Assembly (NCBI GenBank): GCA_030434245.1
Contig: JAUISX010000002.1
Span: 248,001 to 312,000 of the forward strand
DNA: 64,000 nucleotides
Direction of reading: 5' to 3'
Source: Porphyromonadaceae bacterium W3.11
GTDB taxonomy: Bacteria; Bacteroidota; Bacteroidia; Bacteroidales; Porphyromonadaceae
Positions 24,149 through 34,228 of this stretch are shown piece by piece; position 1 is the first letter of the stretch; each line of letters starts with the position of its first letter. A program made the translations under genes and the position numbers. The notes beneath the pieces are model-generated. The model was not told the DNA's origin, ran no database searches, and worked only from the letters and a program-made list of their open reading frames with translations.

Positions 24149-24183
24149 TATTTATCGAATAATAATACGAATTATTTTACGAG

Positions 24184-24909
24184 ATGTGTATAGGTATAGA
24201 AAAACGAATAGAAAGACTCGTTGATAATTTCACAGAGGGTAATAAGAGTGCCTTCGGACTCAAAGTGGGATTAAGTGAAGCAAGAGTGCGTAGCTATATA
24301 AATGGAACTCAGCCATCAGCTGATGCTTTAGCAAAGATAGTAAAATCTTTCGATATATCCGCTGATTGGCTCTTAACAGGCCAAGGCGAAATGCTTCGCA
24401 AGGTGCCGTCCGTCGCTTCATTCGACCACTCCATTCAACGAAACCAGCCAGAGGTGAAGACCATTGGTGATTTTAAGGTGGAGGAAAAGCAGATACAGCA
24501 GCAAAAGGTGCCTCTATACGAACTGGAGGCAACAGCAGGGCTTTTTGCACAAGGTGACATCAGCCAACACATCATTGACTACATCTCTATACCAAACGCA
24601 CCGAGGTGTGATGGGGCAATTGTAGCACGAGGCGACAGCATGGCACCAACCGTCAAGAGCGGAGATATACTACTATATAAGGAGCACGACATTAATAATA
24701 TAATGTATGGGCACATGTATATCGTCGATTTCGATATGGATGGCGACTCCATGATCGTGGTTAAGTATGTACAAAGGGTAGATGGAGAGGAGGACAGAAT
24801 CCTACTAACTTCGGAAAATGAGAGGTACCAACCGATGTATATATCATTGGAGCAAGTGAGGCACATCGCACTCGTAAAGGTATCCGTATCCTTTCATACC
24901 ATAGCATAA
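24184..24909 (+). CDS. LexA/CI-type phage repressor (HTH plus S24 peptidase)
   Basis: A 241-residue protein. Residues 1-65 form an XRE-type HTH (NKSAFGLKVGLSEARVRSYI). Residues 115-235 form an S24 peptidase-like domain, with the catalytic Ser in ARGDSMAPTVKSGD and the Lys in MIVVKYVQRV. Such repressors hold the lysogen and self-cleave after DNA damage with RecA. It faces the phage left end and diverges from the early operon, sharing the operator region 24118-24175. Mu itself uses an unrelated repressor type, so this phage is likely SOS-inducible. Confidence 0.88.
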   Translation: MCIGIEKRIERLVDNFTEGNKSAFGLKVGLSEARVRSYINGTQPSADALAKIVKSFDISADWLLTGQGEMLRKVPSVASFDHSIQRNQPEVKTIGDFKVEEKQIQQQKVPLYELEATAGLFAQGDISQHIIDYISIPNAPRCDGAIVARGDSMAPTVKSGDILLYKEHDINNIMYGHMYIVDFDMDGDSMIVVKYVQRVDGEEDRILLTSENERYQPMYISLEQVRHIALVKVSVSFHTIA

Positions 24910-25118
24910 TACAAACGACTCGTACCTATGGAAATTCACAAAAACAGGCACAACAAAGCATATACAACTAATATACAGTATGTTAAGCCATTTTTTCGAG
25001 AAAAAGTGTGTATTTTGTGGGGGTACTTAGTGGGTACCTTAAAACCATATTTCACCCGTTTACGTCTTCAAAAGGTGCATTTGTCCATATCATACTTACC
25101 CAATTTGTGCGCTCAACT

Positions 25119-25209
25119 GCGTACCCTACCGCATACCCTACAATCCCATTTCGTTTTGATTTAACAATTAAAAGTGCATACCCTACTGCATACCCTACTG
25201 CATACCCAA
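25119..25209. repeat. 12-bp tandem repeats GCATACCCTACT in two clusters
   Basis: GCGTACCCTACC (25119-25130) and GCATACCCTACA (25131-25142), a 33-bp gap, then GCATACCCTACT (25176-25187), the same (25188-25199) and GCATACCCAA (25200-25209). About one helical turn per unit. It could be a protein-binding array in the left end. Confidence 0.75.
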
Positions 25210-25224
25210 GGGCAAAAAACACCG

Positions 25225-25440
25225 CTCGAGCATCCTCCGACCACCCCTCGATCACCACTAAAACACACCTCTAAATTCCCCCACATTCGAGCAATTCGAC
25301 CACCACTGGGATCGGACATAATAAAAAGCGAAAAGCCAGCACACAAGCCAGCTTTCCGCCCTTTTTACCCACAATTACGATGCTATTTCAATGCTCCAGC
25401 ATCACCCGATTAACATTTACTCGACCATCCTTCGACCATC
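25225..25440. promoter_or_regulatory. Three transposase-binding-like sites (L-end sites)
   Basis: CTCGAGCATCCTCCGACCACC (first 20 bases from 25225), TTCGAGCAATTCGACCACC (25286-25304) and CTCGACCATCCTTCGACCATC (25420-25440, first 20 bases) share YTCGASCA...TTCGACCAYC. Three unevenly spaced ~20-bp sites at the repressor end are the arrangement of MuA L-sites. The distance from the outermost to the border is longer than in Mu. Confidence 0.55.
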
Positions 25441-25565
25441 CACCCCCAAAATTAACCCAAAATCAACCAAAATAAACATTTCGTTTTCTCCATCACCTCT
25501 CCATCATTCCATCATAACCCACTATCATATAAACACATACGACCCCTAAACCCCTATATTATCCA

Positions 25566-27287
25566 AGTACGCTTCGTTCCCTCCCCCCTATTTATTGTAC
25601 TCTATTTATATTCACTTTTTCTTTTTGGGGATTCTCCCAAGATATTCCAGCCCCTTTTGCTGTATTGGATCAAGCTCAGATAGAGGTAAAATATAGATTT
25701 GAGATGCAAAAGAAAGTCATGGGGGCTTCATCTATGGTTGACACTATGATCTTATTGAGCGGTGAAAAGTATTCTCTATCGTATATGTATAGCACCTATT
25801 ACTCGGATTCAATTAAAAATTCTCTAGATGGAGACAAAATAATACTTCAACAATTCAAGAAAGGGATGCAAGAGAAGAATGCGTCACTCTTTATTGAACC
25901 TCATACACTGCCTGAATATGTTTATATAGATTGGACTAATAGACAAGTAACAGTGTATGAGAGTAAAAATTTTTATGTTCCAGTCCTATATGAAGAACCA
26001 TTAGAGCAGATATCCTGGATAATTAAGGATTCTGACACTAAGTCAATCGCTGGTTATGTCGCATGTAGAGCGGTCTGCGATTTTCGTGGTCGCAAGTTTG
26101 AAGCTTGGTTTACTAAAGATCTTCCATCTGACATAGGTCCTTGGAAATTCGAGGGTTTGCCAGGTGTAATTCTAGAGATCTATGATGATGCCAAAGAGTT
26201 TGTATGGACAGCGATTGATGTCAAGACCCACTTGGAAAATCCTATTCCTATTCGTTGGATTCAATTTTTCGATACTCCCTTTACAAAAGTTGATCGAATC
26301 TCGTATCTTAAGGATCTTCGTCAGATGTTAGAGGGTGGAGCAATAGAAAAGAATCAAACGATTCAGACGATAATACAATCTGGGGTTAGGACTCGTTATA
26401 GACAACGGAGAGCAAAATCTCTAGAGCATGACTTTCTCGAGTGTGATTATATAGGTGATGATCATCGTATTGATTCCCTCTCATCCACAACCTCTCCTAT
26501 TGAACATAGCCAGGATTCTTTGAGCATTCCTGGGCAGCCCTCTTCTGACCACTTACTATTGAAATATCAGTACATATACCAAAAGGACACTCTAAATGGT
26601 TCAACATTCCGACCAGATATCCATATAATGCAGATCTATCCAGATAAGTCTGTTTACTATAGCCTTAGAACTTATGAGATGAAGAGTGTCTATGGTAGTA
26701 AAGAAGGTCGGAAAAAATGGCAAGAGCTATTTCAAAAAGGAATGACAAAGGTTAATGCTGGCGGCTCCCTTCTTGATTTTATGAATAACTTACCACGGTT
26801 AGGGGATCAAGAACTCATTATTAAGGGGGATTCTCCTGAGTTTATGAAGGTGTATGATACCATCGGTAATGAACAGTATTTCTACGAGGATGAAGTGCAT
26901 CTTGATTGGACTTTATCTGATAGTATCAAAGTCGTCCTTGGATATGAGTGTCAAATGGCTACCACAACCTTTAGGGGGAGGACGTGGGTTGCATGGTTTG
27001 CCTATGAGATACCTGTTAGCAATGGCCCTTGGAAACTATATGGACTCCCCGGCCTTATTTGTGAAGCTTATGATATACAGAAACAGTATTATTATATGCT
27101 AACAGGTTTGGAGCAAAAGAAAGCCCTATTAGATTACGAAGTATTAATTGATAAGTCAGCAAGTTCTATCGAGAGAGAAAAACTACAAAAGAGCAAAGTC
27201 CTATATAGCCAATCGGGAGGTGAACTATCTCTATTAGGGACGAGTAGTAAGCAAAATAATTATCCTAAACAGAAAGAAATAGAATGA
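25566..27287 (+). pseudogene. GLPGLI family protein with two GLPGLI domains, 5' end removed by prophage
   Basis: The frame is open from 25533 but has no ATG or GTG. In frame just before the mature protein is a hydrophobic signal core (IYCTLFIFTFSFWGFSQ), so the start codon was on the other side of the prophage border. Two homologous GLPGLI units follow, each ending in the signature: WKFEGLPGVILEIYDD (about 26140-26190) and WKLYGLPGLICEAYD (about 27030-27075). Family members are usually one unit of about 250-280 residues; this one is doubled. Secreted, function unknown, typically paired with an outer-membrane barrel gene, as here (4-bp overlap at 27284). Only a weak TTG start (25665) remains. 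Confidence 0.8.
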
Positions 27288-28643
27288 AACGGAAGCTATA
27301 CATCCTGACTGTTTTGTACATCTTCACATGCGTAGTTTTGAACGCACAAATAGGTGGTCAAATAATAGATAAGAAAGATGGAACACCTATTCCCGGTGCG
27401 ATTGTGACACTTACTAAGGAAAATACAAAAGGTGCGATAGCCTATTGTAGATCAGATGATGAAGGACACTTTTCAATTAAAGTAGAACCTAGAGAAGGTT
27501 TGACTCTCCGTGTCTCTATGCTGGGATATTCAACAGATAGCACTAAGGTGGTCTCTCAGAAGAACTATTATGTCATCAAAATAGCTGAGGAGGCAACGGT
27601 TCTGAACGAGGTCGTGGTTACCGCAGAGCCTATTAGAGCACAAGGAGATACTGTTACTTATCTGGTTTCTAATTTTAGTGAAATACAAGACAAGTCATTG
27701 GCTGATGTGCTTAAAAAGATGCCTGGTATAGAAGTCGGAGATAGAGGACAGATTAAGTATCAGGGTGTTAGTATTAATAGATTTTATATTGAAGGAAGAG
27801 ATATGCTTGGTGAGCGTTATGGAGTCGCCACTAATACCATAAATCCAGATGATGTTGGAGCTGTTGAAGTCTTAGAAAACCATCAACCTATCAAGGCGAT
27901 GAATGATATCTCTTTTTCACAAAATCCAGCAATCAACATAAAGCTCAAAGAAGATGCCAAAAGTCGTTTGGTAGGTACTAGTAATCTCGGAGCTGGTTAT
28001 TTAAATCACTCTCCGGCATTCTTGTGGGATGCACAATTATCCCTAATGCGTTTTAAGAAAAGCAAGCAGATGCTGGCTACTGCTAAAACTTCTAATGTAG
28101 GACGTCCAGCCTCCTCTATCAATAGAGAACTTGAGCTCAGTGAAGAATCTTCTAGATGGTCTGATAATTACTCATTATCGGCCCCTTTTAGTATCTCAGG
28201 AAAGAATCCCAATCAGCTCGGACAAGAAAAAACTCGAATAGGTCCCACTCATATGGCTAGTATAAACAATCTCTGGGGCCTAAGTGAAGATATAGATCTA
28301 ACTAGTCGGGTAAACTATAGCCACCAGACTGATGATAGCCAAAATACTCACAATCTTATATACTATTTTAAGGAGGGAGAGGAGATCATTGAGAGTGAAG
28401 AAAATGCACATGACAGAAATAATCACTTGTCCATTGAAACCAATCTGCTCGTGAATAAGTCTCACCTTTACGTGAAAAATAGGCTGATTGGTCGTTATGA
28501 TTGGGATAAGTCAAATCTTAATACTCTCGGTACTTTCCCTAATGAGCAAAGAGTCAGTGCTAAAAATGGGGTGATAGAGAACAATTTGGATTTCCTGATA
28601 CGAAAGGGGCAAAAAGGATATGCGGTACATTCATATATTAAAT
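27284..28643 (+). pseudogene. TonB-receptor-like outer-membrane barrel protein, 5' part (split by IS5-family element)
   Basis: Signal peptide (MKRKLYILTVLYIFTCVVLN then AQ), a carboxypeptidase regulatory-like beta-sandwich (GGQIIDKKDGTPIPGAIVTL, about residues 23-105), a plug-like domain (LADVLKKMPGIEVGDRGQI) and the first barrel strands. Reading continues in phase into 30032 after removal of the insertion and one TAAAT copy, giving 866 residues in total. With the insertion it stops just after codon 453. It was co-transcribed with the GLPGLI gene. Confidence 0.85.
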
Positions 28644-30026
28644 GAGACTGTTGCACATTCGAGTTTAGACGTTTTTGACTGACTTTTTGCAGATTTTCGT
28701 CTTGTCTTTCTTGAAAAATCGCCTTGTTTTTTGATTATTCTCCTCTGTAAAAGCTCTAAATATGAGCTTTTACAGAGGATTTCTAGTACTTATCTCATAA
28801 CAAGTGCTCCTCTTATAGAGGCTTCTTCATTTTTCAATAATGTATTGAGGTATAACTGGGGAGCTCTTTTGATGTTGTAGCAAATGGCTTCAAGTATATT
28901 TTGTGCATGCGTCTTAGCTAACCCTCGATATCGGCACCTCCCTCCGTGAAACCAGCGCCTGATACTTCCAAAAGTACGCTCAATTTTATTTCGATACTGG
29001 CTTATCTGTCGGTTGAATTCTTTATCTTTATCACTAAGTGGCTTCCCCTTTGTCGCTTTTCTCATTATCCCATCTTTGAGCCCGTGACCAGATAAATGTT
29101 CTCTATTGGCCTTGGAGGTGTACCCTTTATCGGCTAATACCATTACTCCTTTTTGAAGGGCTCCTTTCTCTATGAGAGTTGGAAATTCTGTGGTGTCTGA
29201 GACATTGGCAGATGTGGTGGTAAGGGTATGCACAAGTCCTTCACCGTCTGTCAAGACATGTTTCTTGTACCCATATCTAAACTTCTTACATTTTACCACC
29301 CAGCGAGCTTCAGTATCCACACCTAGTTTCGCGCTACCCACTTTTACTTGATAGCTCCGCTCTTCCTCTTTAGCTTCTTCGCTTCTGGTGTCCTCTCTAT
29401 CCTCGGCGACTTCTATCTTGACAGAACCATCGGGGGCATATGGGCTATCAACTATACTTGCATCAACCAATGCTCCCGTCTCAATCTTCATAATCCCATG
29501 GCGTTGTAGCTGCTTATTGAGAAGGCTCAAAAGTTTATCCCACAAGCCTTTCTCTACAATCGCATTGCGAAAACGACAAATGGTGCTGTGATCGGGAGAG
29601 ACGTGTTCCATATCAATGTCAAGAAACTTACCAAAGCTGATGGAGTCGTTAATACGTTCTTCAACGGCTCGGTCACTCAAATTATACCACGTCTCTAAAA
29701 GCAGGATCTTAAACATTAGGACTCCATCATAAGTAGGTTCGCCTTTCGCTTCAGCTCTCTTATTTAGCTTTTTATTTATGAGCGTTTGAAATGGTCTCCA
29801 ATCAATGAGTTTGTCAATTTGCTCTAGAAACTCATTGCGTGCTCTAGAACTTCTCAATTCGGTAAACACCTCAGTAAATGAGGGTGCATTGTTGCTCGTT
29901 TGCTTGAATCCCATAACTATTGTCGCTATAAATCAATACTATATTCTCCCCTTAATTACACACTAAAGATACTAATAATCAATGATATACGCAATAATTT
30001 TAGCCGGTTTTTCGTGCAACATTCTC
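28644..30026 (-). mobile_element. IS5-family insertion sequence, IS1126-like
   Basis: 1383 bp bounded by inverted repeats GAGACTGTTGCAC (28644-28656) and GTGCAACATTCTC (30014-30026), one mismatch. A 5-bp direct repeat TAAAT flanks it (28639-28643, 30027-30031). One transposase gene on the minus strand. The host gene is restored exactly by removing it. Confidence 0.92.
28790..29914 (-). CDS. IS5-family transposase
   Basis: A 374-residue DDE transposase, full length for the family. The first acid is in ALVDASIVDSPYAP, the second in VLADKGYTSKANR, and the third in YRNKIERTFGSIRRWF, the IS5/IS1182-type Y-R-E block. An N-terminal DUF772-like region (MLFKILLLETWYNLSDRAVEER-like) precedes it. Resembles IS1126 of Porphyromonas gingivalis in architecture. 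Looks intact, so the element may still be active. Confidence 0.9.
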   Translation of the reverse strand: MGFKQTSNNAPSFTEVFTELRSSRARNEFLEQIDKLIDWRPFQTLINKKLNKRAEAKGEPTYDGVLMFKILLLETWYNLSDRAVEERINDSISFGKFLDIDMEHVSPDHSTICRFRNAIVEKGLWDKLLSLLNKQLQRHGIMKIETGALVDASIVDSPYAPDGSVKIEVAEDREDTRSEEAKEEERSYQVKVGSAKLGVDTEARWVVKCKKFRYGYKKHVLTDGEGLVHTLTTTSANVSDTTEFPTLIEKGALQKGVMVLADKGYTSKANREHLSGHGLKDGIMRKATKGKPLSDKDKEFNRQISQYRNKIERTFGSIRRWFHGGRCRYRGLAKTHAQNILEAICYNIKRAPQLYLNTLLKNEEASIRGALVMR

Positions 30027-30031
30027 TAAAT

Positions 30032-31272
30032 GGCAAAAGCAACCAAGCGTTTTAAGAATACGGAAGGGGGATAATCATATCAAACAAGATATTTCTTCAC
30101 AGTTATTCTTTAGCAATACTAATACTCGTCTAAGTTATATCTTCAATGGGCATGAATTCTCAACCAAATTAGGTATTTCAACCATGCGACGCCAATTTCA
30201 AAGTGATTTGGTAGGCTTTGAATTGGATTTGTCACCGTTGGATAATAATCTTTCGGTTAATTCTTTTCAGATATATGGTATTCCCGCATTTAGCTTCCAT
30301 TTTAATGCGTTTGAAGGCGATTTAAGCTTGCCTATTTATTGGACATCATATACTTTTAAAAACGACGAGAAAAGGAATGAACAAAGCTTTGCCTTTGCAC
30401 CTATGGCTCAGTTAGCTCTTCAAGCAACGAATCGATTAAAGTTCAAGGGTATCGCAAAATATTTCAGTGGTATCCTCAATGATCAGGAATGGTATGATGG
30501 CTATGTTTTAAGAAACTATCATGTTCTGTCTTTAGGGCTAAATGAATTGAATAAACATGATAATTTTAATGCTTCTATTGGTGCGGACTATAAGAACGCT
30601 TTAGACGCACTCTTTGCCAATATCTCTTTCGGCTTTTCTCATTTGAAATCGACTCAAATGAATAGCCGTGACTTTAAAGAGGGCTATATGATATACAAAC
30701 TTATTCCTCAGATCAATAGCGGCTCTATGTTCACTTTAAGTGGAAACTCTAGCAAAGGATTGATGTGGTGGCATACGACGTTGGGTATTAGAGGTTTTTA
30801 TTCATTTGGAAAGCAAGAGGTTTATCTGCAAGATGAACTAACATCTTATCAATTCCGTAATGCAATGCTCAAAGCTTACCTCTCTTCACGTCCTACATCT
30901 TGGCTAAGTCTTTCTTATGCTATGACGTTCAATAGGATAGGAGAGCGTTTAAAAGGTAATGATAAGCATTTTAGGAACAACTATTCACAGAACTTGGAGG
31001 TTGTGCTTACTCCAATGAAGCTATTCAGAGTCGAGCTGATGGGCGATTATTATTATAATGAAATTTCGGACCATGTTAAGAAGCACTATTTTCTTATCGA
31101 TGCAGGAATTGTATATTCACCAAATGATAAATGGGAGTTGAGCCTTGCCGCTCGCAACTTACTTAATAATCGTATGTATGGTTATACTATGTTTAGTTCT
31201 TTGACAAGTCAGAGTGTAAATTATAATATTCGTCCATTTGAAGTATTACTTAGTCTCTTTCTTCGAATCTAG
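30032..31272 (+). pseudogene. TonB-receptor-like outer-membrane barrel protein, 3' part
   Basis: Continuation of the frame from 28643. It begins WQKQPSVLRIRKGDNHIKQD and consists of alternating amphipathic strands with Asn/Asp/Tyr-rich loops, ending in a hydrophobic/aromatic strand with a terminal residue pattern typical for barrel insertion (FEVLLSLFLRI). An internal ATG at 30184 gives 362 codons without signal peptide, so it is not expected to reach the outer membrane. Confidence 0.85.
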
Positions 31273-31387
31273 CATATCTTCTATTGGTTGTGATATATTT
31301 TTAACCGCATAGACTGCACCCTTTGATTTATAAAATCATAGTACAACTTAGATAACATGTTGATATAGTGATCCTACGATAATAGAA

Positions 31388-31420
31388 AGGGCAAGTCTGT
31401 TAGAGATTGCTTGCTTTTTA
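31388..31420 (+). terminator. Possible rho-independent terminator after the barrel gene
   Basis: GGCAAGTC and GATTGCTTGC can pair around a TGTTAGA loop, followed by TTTTT. The stem has a bulge, so it is only moderately convincing. It lies about 115 bp after the stop at 31272. Confidence 0.4.
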
Positions 31421-31548
31421 CGGTACTACTGATTACTTTTGTTCAGTATTGAATGGCTGGCTTTCCATTGAAAAAAATATAACGAATTTGGACAAGAAGC
31501 TTTATTGATTACTACGTTTTGTAGATCTTTTTAATTGCCAATTAAACT

Positions 31549-33855
31549 ATGATGATTATGAGAAACAAGAGACTGGCATTGTTTTTTTGTTGTGTCTTAT
31601 TTGGTGTGGTGGGGTATGCACAAGAGTTGTTGGAGGTAAAGGTGGTGGATGAACAACAGAATCCACTGCCATTTATTAATGTCACTATAAGAAATAAAGC
31701 AGATAGCACGCTTATTACGGGTGGTGTGACCGATGAGGCTGGGCTCTTTTGTATTGTTACGGCTGATATAAGACCTCTAGATCAGCGAGTCATGACGATC
31801 TCTGCCTTGGGGTTCGCTAGTCATACGATTACCGACTTGGCAGAACTTAAATATACAGTGGAGCTTAAGGAGTCCTATGAGATGTTAGTCGATGTTGTCA
31901 TTACAGCTAAGAGAAGACCTATGACCTCTATAACTAATGACGGTATCTCTATCTCTCTCAAAGACTCCCCATTGTCTCAGATTGGTACAGGTATGGATCT
32001 ACTAGCACAGCTTCCTATGTTGTCAGGTAACTCTGAGTCTATCTCTGTCCTGGGTAGAGGGACCCCTCTTATATACATCAATGGAAGAAAAGCAAATAGT
32101 ATTCAGGAGGTGAAGCAACTGAAGTCAACAGATATTAAATCTGTCCAGGTGATTACTAATCCTGGAGCTCAGTATGATGCATCGGTTTCGAGTGTTTTAT
32201 TGATTACTACTTACAAGCCTCTTGATACAGGTTTAGGTGGTTCTCTGTTTGGAAAGGTTAGTGTTGGTCATAACGTGTCTTCAGACCAATATCTTTTCCT
32301 CCAATATCGAAGAGGTGCTCTGGATATCTTTGGCTCTGTATATAATATTCAATCAGATAATGCATCAGATCAGTCATATACCATAGTTTTTCCTACTGAA
32401 ATAGCCAAAGAGGTGTTGGACGAGTCTAAGAAGAGGATTAAGAGGCTAACTCAGCATTATACGTTGGGTCTTAACTACTTGCCCTCTGAAAATCATAGTC
32501 TAGGTCTTAAGTATATCTTTTCTCATAAATCAAAGGGTGATATACATACAGAATCTTCCACTATATCTCAAACTGCGATGGGGAATATAGAGGACACGTT
32601 TATCAAGGATAAGAAAGATACGGGTAAGACACATAGCCTAAATTTTTATTGGTTGGGGCGTTTCACAGATAATTATAGCGTGAAGCTAGATGCTGATATA
32701 TTTGACACGAAGTCAAATAGCGATGAGAATGTCGTACAAGGGAGTGCTTCAGACGATATTATCAATGGGTATAGTATGAATTCGAGATTGTACGCAGCAC
32801 GACTTATAAATATGATTAATCTATGGGGTGGGGAGTTAAGTATAGGTGCCGAGGCGTCTAAAACGGATAATCATCAGTCTTTTTCGTCATCTTTAAGCCT
32901 TATTGATGGAGGAGATAATCGTCTTAAGAATATGGCTGCAGCAGGTTTTTTGACTTATTCAAAGAGTTTTAATCACTTTTCTTCTCAGATAGGATTGAGA
33001 TATGAATTTAATGAATTTGAATACGTTAAGAATGGAGAGCAACAAAAAGAGCAATCAAAGCAATATCATAATCTCTTTCCTAATGCTTCTGTGGTTTATC
33101 AGGGTTGGCTAAATGCCCAGTTAAGCTATAGGAGTACTATTTCCCGACCATCATATAATCAGCTAAGAAGTGGTGTGCAATATAACTCATCAGACATGTT
33201 TGAGAGTGGGAATCCGTATCTCAAACCTATGATTAGTCATATCCTTTCACTAGACATCCAAAAAGATGGTTTGATGATAGGGGGCTCATTCTCAAGCATT
33301 AATGATTTGATATATGCGGATATATCACTGTATAGAGACGAACCCATTGTCTTATTTCAGCACAAAAACTTGAAGCAAGCTCAAACCCTCCAGTTATATG
33401 CTTCTTATCAAAAAAAGATAGGGTGGTGGCAACCAAATATCTATGTGGGGTATGATAAGCCGTATGTGAAAGTGGGAGATGAGACATACAACCGCGAGAT
33501 ATTTACTATCTCACAGAAAAACACGTTCACTTTTCCTCATGATATATACCTTTGGGCTAATTATAGTTTTCAATCCAGAGGAAATAATGACATTGCATTA
33601 TTTGAGCCAGTACATGTTGTTTCCATGCGATTGATGAAGAAGTTCATGGATAATAAACTATCTGTTAGCCTTGACATCTCGGACTTACTCAATACCTCAA
33701 AGGAAGAGTATCTGTTTAGGATGAATAAAATAGAGATATACAATCACACAAAGTTTGATAGTCGTAGGGTTGCTCTCACTGTCACATATAACTTTAACAG
33801 CAAGAAGTATCGCTATCAAGGAACACAATCAACGGATGAGATTAATCGTCTTTAA
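31549..33855 (+). CDS. Outer-membrane beta-barrel protein (TonB-receptor-like, OMP_b-brl_3 type)
   Basis: A 768-residue protein: signal peptide (hydrophobic ALFFCCVLFGVVGYA then Q), a CarboxypepD-reg-like domain (LEVKVVDEQQNPLPFINVTI, residues 27-120), a reduced plug (TGMDLLAQLPMLSGNSESIS and IYINGRKANSIQEV), then a long barrel of alternating strands. No clear TonB box. ATG 31549 or 31558 are both possible; 31558 gives a more ordinary signal peptide. Paralogue in type, not in close sequence, of the IS-split gene before it. A terminator follows at once (33902-33942). Confidence 0.82.
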   Translation: MMIMRNKRLALFFCCVLFGVVGYAQELLEVKVVDEQQNPLPFINVTIRNKADSTLITGGVTDEAGLFCIVTADIRPLDQRVMTISALGFASHTITDLAELKYTVELKESYEMLVDVVITAKRRPMTSITNDGISISLKDSPLSQIGTGMDLLAQLPMLSGNSESISVLGRGTPLIYINGRKANSIQEVKQLKSTDIKSVQVITNPGAQYDASVSSVLLITTYKPLDTGLGGSLFGKVSVGHNVSSDQYLFLQYRRGALDIFGSVYNIQSDNASDQSYTIVFPTEIAKEVLDESKKRIKRLTQHYTLGLNYLPSENHSLGLKYIFSHKSKGDIHTESSTISQTAMGNIEDTFIKDKKDTGKTHSLNFYWLGRFTDNYSVKLDADIFDTKSNSDENVVQGSASDDIINGYSMNSRLYAARLINMINLWGGELSIGAEASKTDNHQSFSSSLSLIDGGDNRLKNMAAAGFLTYSKSFNHFSSQIGLRYEFNEFEYVKNGEQQKEQSKQYHNLFPNASVVYQGWLNAQLSYRSTISRPSYNQLRSGVQYNSSDMFESGNPYLKPMISHILSLDIQKDGLMIGGSFSSINDLIYADISLYRDEPIVLFQHKNLKQAQTLQLYASYQKKIGWWQPNIYVGYDKPYVKVGDETYNREIFTISQKNTFTFPHDIYLWANYSFQSRGNNDIALFEPVHVVSMRLMKKFMDNKLSVSLDISDLLNTSKEEYLFRMNKIEIYNHTKFDSRRVALTVTYNFNSKKYRYQGTQSTDEINRL

Positions 33856-33901
33856 TGTAATATCATTTACATAGTTTTATTATTTACAAAAATCGTGTAA
33901 A

Positions 33902-33942
33902 GGGGTGTCACAACGTGTAGCGATTTGTGACGCCCTTTTTTT
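33902..33942 (+). terminator. Rho-independent terminator
   Basis: GGGTGTCAC and GTGACGCCC (one G-T pair) form a 9-bp stem around a 16-base loop, followed by TTTTTTT. It lies 47 bp after the barrel gene stop and directly abuts the IS982-family element. Confidence 0.8.
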
Positions 33943-34054
33943 AACGTGAGTTCGACATAAGAAATAGAGTGAAATATATTAGGAAAAGTGGTGAGTTATT
34001 TGTATCTTAGTAATTGACTATCAATTAATTACAAGAAAATAAAACACCACTTTT

Positions 34055-34228
34055 ATGACAACAAATATACTAGAATTATTTTGTATTATCGATGATTTCT
34101 CTATTCAGTTTGATCGTGTTGTTGCTGAGAATGCTATAGAACAAGGAGGTAAGAAGAGAAGAAAGAGAAAATCACGTCTTTCTGACAGTGAGGTCATGAC
34201 AATACTCATACTTTTTCACATGTCAAGA
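34055..34228 (+). pseudogene. IS982-family transposase, 5' part
   Basis: 58 codons (MTTNILELFCIIDDFSIQFD, then SDSEVMTILILFHMSR), the standard N-terminal region of IS982 transposases. Continues in phase at 35674 once the IS256 element and one TGTCAAGA copy are removed, giving a 300-residue enzyme. Confidence 0.88.

Larger units (their letters stand above)
1..25565. mobile_element. Mu-like transposable prophage (partial, one end outside window)
   Basis: A contiguous block of phage genes with the Mu set: LexA-type repressor, Ner-like regulator, DDE transposase (MuA), AAA target-selection ATPase (MuB), GemA-like and DUF3164-like genes, terminase, fused portal/Mu-F protein, gpG-like protein, capsid, tail tube and tape measure. 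The early end is at the right. The right border is placed from the loss of the start codon of the adjoining host gene and from the G-poor tract before it; 25565 is a best guess within about 25530-25590. The other end lies left of base 1, because the tape-measure gene is cut by the window edge. There are no tRNA or tyrosine-integrase attachment features, as expected for replicative transposition. Most structural and early genes look intact, so the phage may be inducible. Confidence 0.9.
24910..25565. other. Non-coding left end of the prophage
   Basis: About 650 bp without a credible gene. It holds two clusters of a 12-bp repeat (25119-25209), three copies of a ~20-bp transposase-site-like motif (25225-25440), and a strongly G-poor, C-rich tract from about 25385 to 25590. 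ORFs here with repeated AYPT or GYAV are translation of the repeats. The phage/host border is near 25530-25590. Confidence 0.7.

Noticed and set aside
25119-25209. CRISPR-like array
   Set aside because: Units are 12 bp, adjacent and without unique spacers; no cas genes nearby.
25008-25274. Small plus-strand and minus-strand ORFs with repeated AYPT and GYAV
   Set aside because: Direct translation of the 12-bp repeat; no promoter or start context.
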